Shown here: positions 60,557 through 64,000 of the stretch, one piece after another | How positions within the stretch are numbered: the stretch's first letter is position 1 | How the letters are laid out: each line of letters begins with the position of its first letter | Position numbers and translations under genes: made by a program | Assembly: GCF_030644385.1 (NCBI RefSeq) | Contig: NZ_CP130060.1 | Coordinates: forward strand, 124,001-188,000 | Origin: Stomatobaculum sp. F0698 | GTDB lineage: Bacteria; Bacillota; Clostridia; Lachnospirales; Lachnospiraceae | Length of the DNA: 64,000 nucleotides | Reading direction: 5' to 3' | The notes under the pieces: generated by a model | The model's database searches: none | The model's input: the letters and a program-made list of their open reading frames with translations, nothing else | Told to the model about the DNA's origin: nothing

Positions 60557-63019
60557 ATGGCACTTAGGAAATGTGTACAGGTGGATTACTCTGATGTGAA
60601 GAGTGATATACAGCAGCAGCTTAGACGCATGGCATTAGTTCCAGTCTTGGGAGCTGGGTTTACAAAGGATTGCACTAGTCGAAAAGGTAAGGTTCCTTCC
60701 GGAGATAGCTATAAGGCTCATATGATCGATCAGATAATTCATGCGCGAGGTTGTGGTAATGATGAGAGGAAGAGATATGAGCAGTATTCATTTTCCAAAA
60801 TAGCTACACTCTATCATCATATAATATCGAGGGAAGAACGAAGAAAATATTTGAATGATAATTTTATGGGCGTTGAACTTTCTGAAAACAAAAAACGGTT
60901 TTTGGATATTCCATGGCCTTACATTTATACTCTAAATATCGATGATGCTATTGAAAATAACAGCGAATATAATACTGTGATAATTTCCAATCGAGAGAGC
61001 GCAGATGAAATATTTTCTGAGAGGAAGTGTGTCGTTAAAATACATGGAGATGTGAATGATATACTTAGCTATGAAGATTCGGATTGTTTGGTGTTTGATA
61101 CAAGACAGTACATTGATAGCCTCCATAAGAATACGGCATTGCTTAATAGATTGAAACATGATTATGAGTACCTGAACTTAATATACATAGGTAGCAGTCT
61201 CTCTGATGAAATTGATATTCTCTCAATAGTCTCGGGAGATTATTCGATAGGAAATAACAACCATTATTACTGTACTACCAAAGATGTCGGTGATGATGAA
61301 CTTATAATTCTGTCTGAATATGGGATCACTCATTGCGTAAAATTCAACTCTTATGACGAGATTTATACAGAGATTGTGAGCGCCGCCCTATCAGCTGAAA
61401 AGATTGAAAAAAGTGAAGTTGAGAAATTTAAAACGTATAAGTTTGTGTCACTAAAAGACGGGTTTGATGAAAATCGGGCATATTTATTTCATGGGAAGAG
61501 ATTAATTGATAGGAAACTTGGCGAGGCATCTATTCCTGGTTTTTTTATATCAAGAGAAGTTACAAATAAGGTGTTGAATGGGATTAATAGTGAAGGGACT
61601 CAGATTTTAGTTGGTTCTGAATGCAGTGGAAAGACTTATGTCGCAATCGATATTGCGAGAAGAGTTAGCGATAGAGATGTGTTTATATTTCAATCTGTGG
61701 ATAAATTAAATGAAGAATCTTTTAGTTATTTACTTGACAGAAAAAGTTGTTTGATAGTAGCGGATAGAAAAGCTCTTGAGAAGGAACAGATTGAGAGGAT
61801 AATTAAAAGCTCAGAACAAAGAATCTTCAATCGCAATTCCTTTGTCATAATGGCAAGTAAAAATGATCATGATTTGCTTGGTCTGCTGTCTAGGTTAAGA
61901 CTATTGGGAGTCATCAGGGAGAAAAAATTGATTCCACATGAGCTCAATAGTAAATTAAATGAAAGGGAAAATAAGAAAATTAATGAAAAACTGTTGAGGT
62001 CCGGCTTTGGTATATTTTTAGAGGATAAATCGATGGCTGATAATATCATAGAAATTGGCAGGGTATTACAAGCATCGAATCGATTTGGAAGAATTTCTCT
62101 CAAGACAGAGTCGTTTAAAGATGTTGCATGCTTAATTTCACTAGCGACAATGGAAAAGATATACTCAGGTGAGGTGGTTGTATTAAATCTTGAGAAAGAG
62201 TTTGTGGAACAAAATAAGAAAGCCGCTCCGCTAATCGATGATGAAGCTACTTGGGGATTTGAACGAAGCGCGGCCCAAAATTCACCAATGAAATATGTAG
62301 TTAATGCTGAATTCTGGCTATATCGTCAGTTAGACAACTTGGCTGGAACGAAAATCGGAAGAGATAAGATAGTCCGTGCATATGAATATATCATACAGAA
62401 GATAATAGAATGTTATGGAAAGCCGAGTTTGAAGTTCAAGACAAAAAATGCAAAATATAAGTCGTATATTCTATTCGATAATATAAATCAGATTTTTGCA
62501 CACAATGGAAGGACACTAATTGAAGATATATACAAAAATCTCACTCCTTATCTCTCGGAGGATCCGGACTATCTCCATCAAAGAGCTAAATGCTACATTA
62601 GATCTGCGAGTTGGGAGAAACAACCTGACAAAATAAAGAAGCTTTTAGACAATGCACGTAGAGATGCAATTGCAGCAAATAGGATATTTGAGGAACGCTA
62701 CAATGAAAGCGGAAATGAAAAGGTGCAGATATCTTTCGATCATACATTGTATACGGCGGCGATTGCGCTGTGTCATTTGGCGAAACAAGAATGCTATGAA
62801 AATATCAATTATAATGAGATGGCGGTCGAATTTTTGCGCAGGGCATTGTGCTCGTTGAATAATTCGGTTGAGTTTATAAAGAAGGATAAGATTTGTAATT
62901 ATGGAAACATAATAGATGAAACAATTAATACCTTAATGATGAAGTATTCAACCCAGACTCCAAGAGTGCAAGAAGAAGTTAATAATTTACTCAATATCAA
63001 AAGGGAACGGGGATTTTGA
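60557..63019 (+). CDS. SIR2-like / P-loop NTPase protein, candidate anti-phage defence
   Basis: An 820-residue cytoplasmic protein. Residues about 25-280 look SIR2-like: VPVLGAGFT (28-36, NAD-loop), YIYTLNIDDAIEN (122-134), KIHGDV with H163 as the putative catalytic His, and IYIGSSLSDEID. A P-loop NTPase follows: Walker A GSECSGKT (353-360), a weak Walker B CLIVAD (398-403) and a sensor-like SFVIMASKN. The C-terminus (about 550-820) is helical. This order matches SIR2-STAND proteins that deplete NAD+ on phage infection. It has AT-rich codons unlike all neighbours and IS3 scraps on both sides. The 3' end abuts an IS fragment, so the C-terminus could be shortened. Function is inferred. Confidence 0.85.
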   Translation: MALRKCVQVDYSDVKSDIQQQLRRMALVPVLGAGFTKDCTSRKGKVPSGDSYKAHMIDQIIHARGCGNDERKRYEQYSFSKIATLYHHIISREERRKYLNDNFMGVELSENKKRFLDIPWPYIYTLNIDDAIENNSEYNTVIISNRESADEIFSERKCVVKIHGDVNDILSYEDSDCLVFDTRQYIDSLHKNTALLNRLKHDYEYLNLIYIGSSLSDEIDILSIVSGDYSIGNNNHYYCTTKDVGDDELIILSEYGITHCVKFNSYDEIYTEIVSAALSAEKIEKSEVEKFKTYKFVSLKDGFDENRAYLFHGKRLIDRKLGEASIPGFFISREVTNKVLNGINSEGTQILVGSECSGKTYVAIDIARRVSDRDVFIFQSVDKLNEESFSYLLDRKSCLIVADRKALEKEQIERIIKSSEQRIFNRNSFVIMASKNDHDLLGLLSRLRLLGVIREKKLIPHELNSKLNERENKKINEKLLRSGFGIFLEDKSMADNIIEIGRVLQASNRFGRISLKTESFKDVACLISLATMEKIYSGEVVVLNLEKEFVEQNKKAAPLIDDEATWGFERSAAQNSPMKYVVNAEFWLYRQLDNLAGTKIGRDKIVRAYEYIIQKIIECYGKPSLKFKTKNAKYKSYILFDNINQIFAHNGRTLIEDIYKNLTPYLSEDPDYLHQRAKCYIRSASWEKQPDKIKKLLDNARRDAIAANRIFEERYNESGNEKVQISFDHTLYTAAIALCHLAKQECYENINYNEMAVEFLRRALCSLNNSVEFIKKDKICNYGNIIDETINTLMMKYSTQTPRVQEEVNNLLNIKRERGF

Positions 63020-63023
63020 ATTA

Positions 63024-63228
63024 GAGGGACGCGGATTTGAATTCCAGAGCCACTGTTTCCAACTGGGTACGTTCGTATCGCGAAGAATGCTAAAACAATG
63101 ATGGATAGAAGTCCCAGTTGGAGATGATGGAAGAACTTCGTCGTCTCCGGAGTGAAAAAGCCGAATTGGAAAAGGAGAACAGTTTCTTAAAAAAAGCACC
63201 GGTATTCTTCGCGAAGGAAATAGATTAG
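63024..63228 (+). pseudogene. remnant of IS3-family orfA
   Basis: One frame reads RDADLNSRATVSNWVRSYRE (63027-63089), an HTH of IS3 orfA. A frame change near 63100 is followed by MMEELRRLRSEKAELEKENS and FLKKAPVFFAKEID ending in TAG at 63226-63228, the leucine-zipper end of orfA. Frameshifted and truncated, so inactive. Confidence 0.8.
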
Positions 63229-63345
63229 TGGCATATCGTTTCCTTGATGAGTATAAGCAGGAGTTCGGATTGAGATGGTTTTTTAAGCTGCACATTCATC
63301 CGAACGCTTGTTACAACTACCTCAGGAAGCGGAAGAGGTCAAGAT
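63228..63345 (+). pseudogene. 5' remnant of IS3-family orfB
   Basis: From about 63231 it reads [20 protein letters not shown] and [15 protein letters not shown], the N-terminal HTH of an IS3 transposase (orfB). It then runs without break into unrelated sequence, the end of a type III restriction gene. The catalytic core is absent. It complements the C-terminal half at 59920-60225. Confidence 0.82.
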
Positions 63346-63613
63346 TTATGCAAAGCTCCCGAAGGGATTCCAAATTCCGACCCCGGTCGGCAATTACTCA
63401 CCGTACTGGGCCATTGTATTCCGTGAGGGCAGTGTAAAGCACGTGTACTTCATTGCCGAGACCAAGGGCAGCATGAGCAGTCTTGACTTAAGACTCATTG
63501 AGAAGGCAAAGATAAGCTGCGCAAAGCGGCTCTTTGAAAAGCTGTCAAACGGAAGCGTGCACTATGACCATGTGGACAGCTATGAAGAATTGCAGAAAAT
63601 GCTATCGTGCTAA
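63330..63613 (+). pseudogene. 3' fragment of a type III restriction endonuclease gene (res)
   Basis: From about 63330 the frame reads [20 protein letters not shown] and [14 protein letters not shown], then [20 protein letters not shown], ending ELQKMLSC. These are the C-terminal nuclease motifs of type III Res subunits (PD...E-K fold; ETKG holds catalytic residues). About 95 residues remain of a protein of near 1000. It is GC-rich like the host, so it is the native gene cut by the insertion. Confidence 0.85.
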
Positions 63614-63642
63614 ATACGCGACTTTTGTAGTTTGGGAAAAGA

Positions 63643-63681
63643 AAACAGAACCGGCGTGTTCGATTCGCGCCGGTTCTGTTT
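63643..63681. terminator. bidirectional terminator
   Basis: AAACAGAACCGGCG pairs perfectly with CGCCGGTTCTGTTT around an 11-base loop; T-rich on both sides. It lies between the res fragment and the convergent ABC gene. Confidence 0.85.
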
Positions 63682-63703
63682 CATTTTCCGCTTGCAATTG
63701 CAG

Positions 63704-64000
63704 TCAATCAAGATGATCAAGCTCCTTATGATGCTTTCCCATAGGAATTACCATAGGCGCATCTGAAGTAGGATCTGTAATGACCTTACTATCAAGCCCG
63801 TATACATCTTTTATAAGTTTTTCACTAATCACATTTTCGGGTCTTCCTTCGGCATAAAGATTCCCTGATTTGAGGGCAAATATATAGTCTGCGTATCTTA
63901 CAGAGAGATTGATATCGTGCAGAACCATAATGACGGTGGTCTTCTTAGTCCTGTTTAGCTCTCCAAGCAAATCAAGAATCTCCACCTGATATGCTATGTC
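63704..64000 (-). CDS. siderophore-type ABC transporter ATP-binding protein (partial)
   Basis: The C-terminal 98 residues of a FecE/FepC-type ATPase; the gene continues beyond the right edge. Visible parts are DIAYQVEILDLLGELN just after Walker B, the H-loop VIMVLHDINLSVRYADYI, and a tail of the FecE type. It is AT-richer than most of the window. It would power import of iron-siderophore or haem; the permease and binding protein lie outside. Confidence 0.85.
   Translation of the reverse strand, partial: DIAYQVEILDLLGELNRTKKTTVIMVLHDINLSVRYADYIFALKSGNLYAEGRPENVISEKLIKDVYGLDSKVITDPTSDAPMVIPMGKHHKELDHLD

Noticed and set aside
1..64000. CRISPR arrays, rRNA genes, prophage structural genes and replication origins
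   Set aside because: I looked for regularly spaced repeats, rRNA-like sequence and typical phage or DnaA-box clusters and saw none.

Overview
The window is about 64 kb of a GC-rich, low-redox Firmicute chromosome. Gene content points to a butyrate-producing Lachnospiraceae-type anaerobe: a thl-crt-hbd-bcd-etfBA cluster with a butyryl-CoA:acetate CoA-transferase, a SUF system built on SufU, an LPXTG wall protein, meso-diaminopimelate dehydrogenase, and citrate lyase. An oral genus such as Stomatobaculum would fit, but that is inference, not something the sequence proves. Most genes are GC-rich with strong AGGAGG ribosome binding sites. A stretch near 59.7-63.3 kb is clearly AT-rich and foreign.

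Layout. 0-9 kb: degV-family gene, an LPXTG/Cna_B-like surface protein, a lipoprotein, a thioesterase, CBS-containing Mn pyrophosphatase, a DJ-1 family protein, a GtrA-like membrane protein and an intracellular GH3 glycosidase. 9-13.5 kb (minus): 5-oxoprolinase cluster pxpA-transporter-pxpB-pxpC plus a DUF1445 protein. 13.7-19 kb: sufCBDSU. 19.4-27.3 kb: butyrate pathway, with the CoA-transferase divergent from the rest. 27.4-36 kb: mixed genes including an NSS transporter, a niacin-type repressor with a probable operator in front of a PTS-IIC-like membrane protein, a repeat-rich lipoprotein and a membrane-anchored glycerophosphodiesterase. 36.3-44.6 kb: L-lactate dehydrogenase, a partial cobalamin operon (cbiF, cbiH, cobT, cobD, cbiP, cbiC) and an ADP-ribosylglycohydrolase. 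44.6-45.8 kb (minus): a small toxin-antitoxin-like operon (DUF4160, DUF2442, XRE) under a 20-bp palindrome, beside tRNA-Thr(GGT). 45.8-53.7 kb: citrate fermentation (citDEF, citC, citXG fusion, LysR regulator, CitMHS transporter). 53.8-59.6 kb: an orphan ABC ATPase, ddh, a duplicated sdpR-sdpI module, a flavodoxin-like protein and an XRE regulator. 59.6-63.6 kb: a defence-island remnant. 63.7-64 kb: the end of a siderophore-type ABC ATPase running out of the window.

How the genes work together. Citrate is imported by CitMHS and cleaved by citrate lyase. LDH gives lactate. Acetyl-CoA is condensed and reduced to butyryl-CoA by Thl-Hbd-Crt-Bcd/Etf, and the CoA is transferred to acetate by But. 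The SUF operon would supply Fe-S clusters. 5-oxoproline and niacin-related genes point to scavenging.

The most interesting element is an 820-residue AT-rich gene at 60557-63019. It joins a SIR2-like NADase-type domain to a P-loop NTPase and a helical C-terminus, the layout of SIR2-STAND anti-phage proteins. It is bracketed by two complementary halves of an IS3-family transposase in permuted order, and the downstream half is fused directly into the 3' end of a type III restriction endonuclease gene. Two other regions carry 'ghost' gene ends left by tandem duplication (27.9 kb and 57.0 kb).
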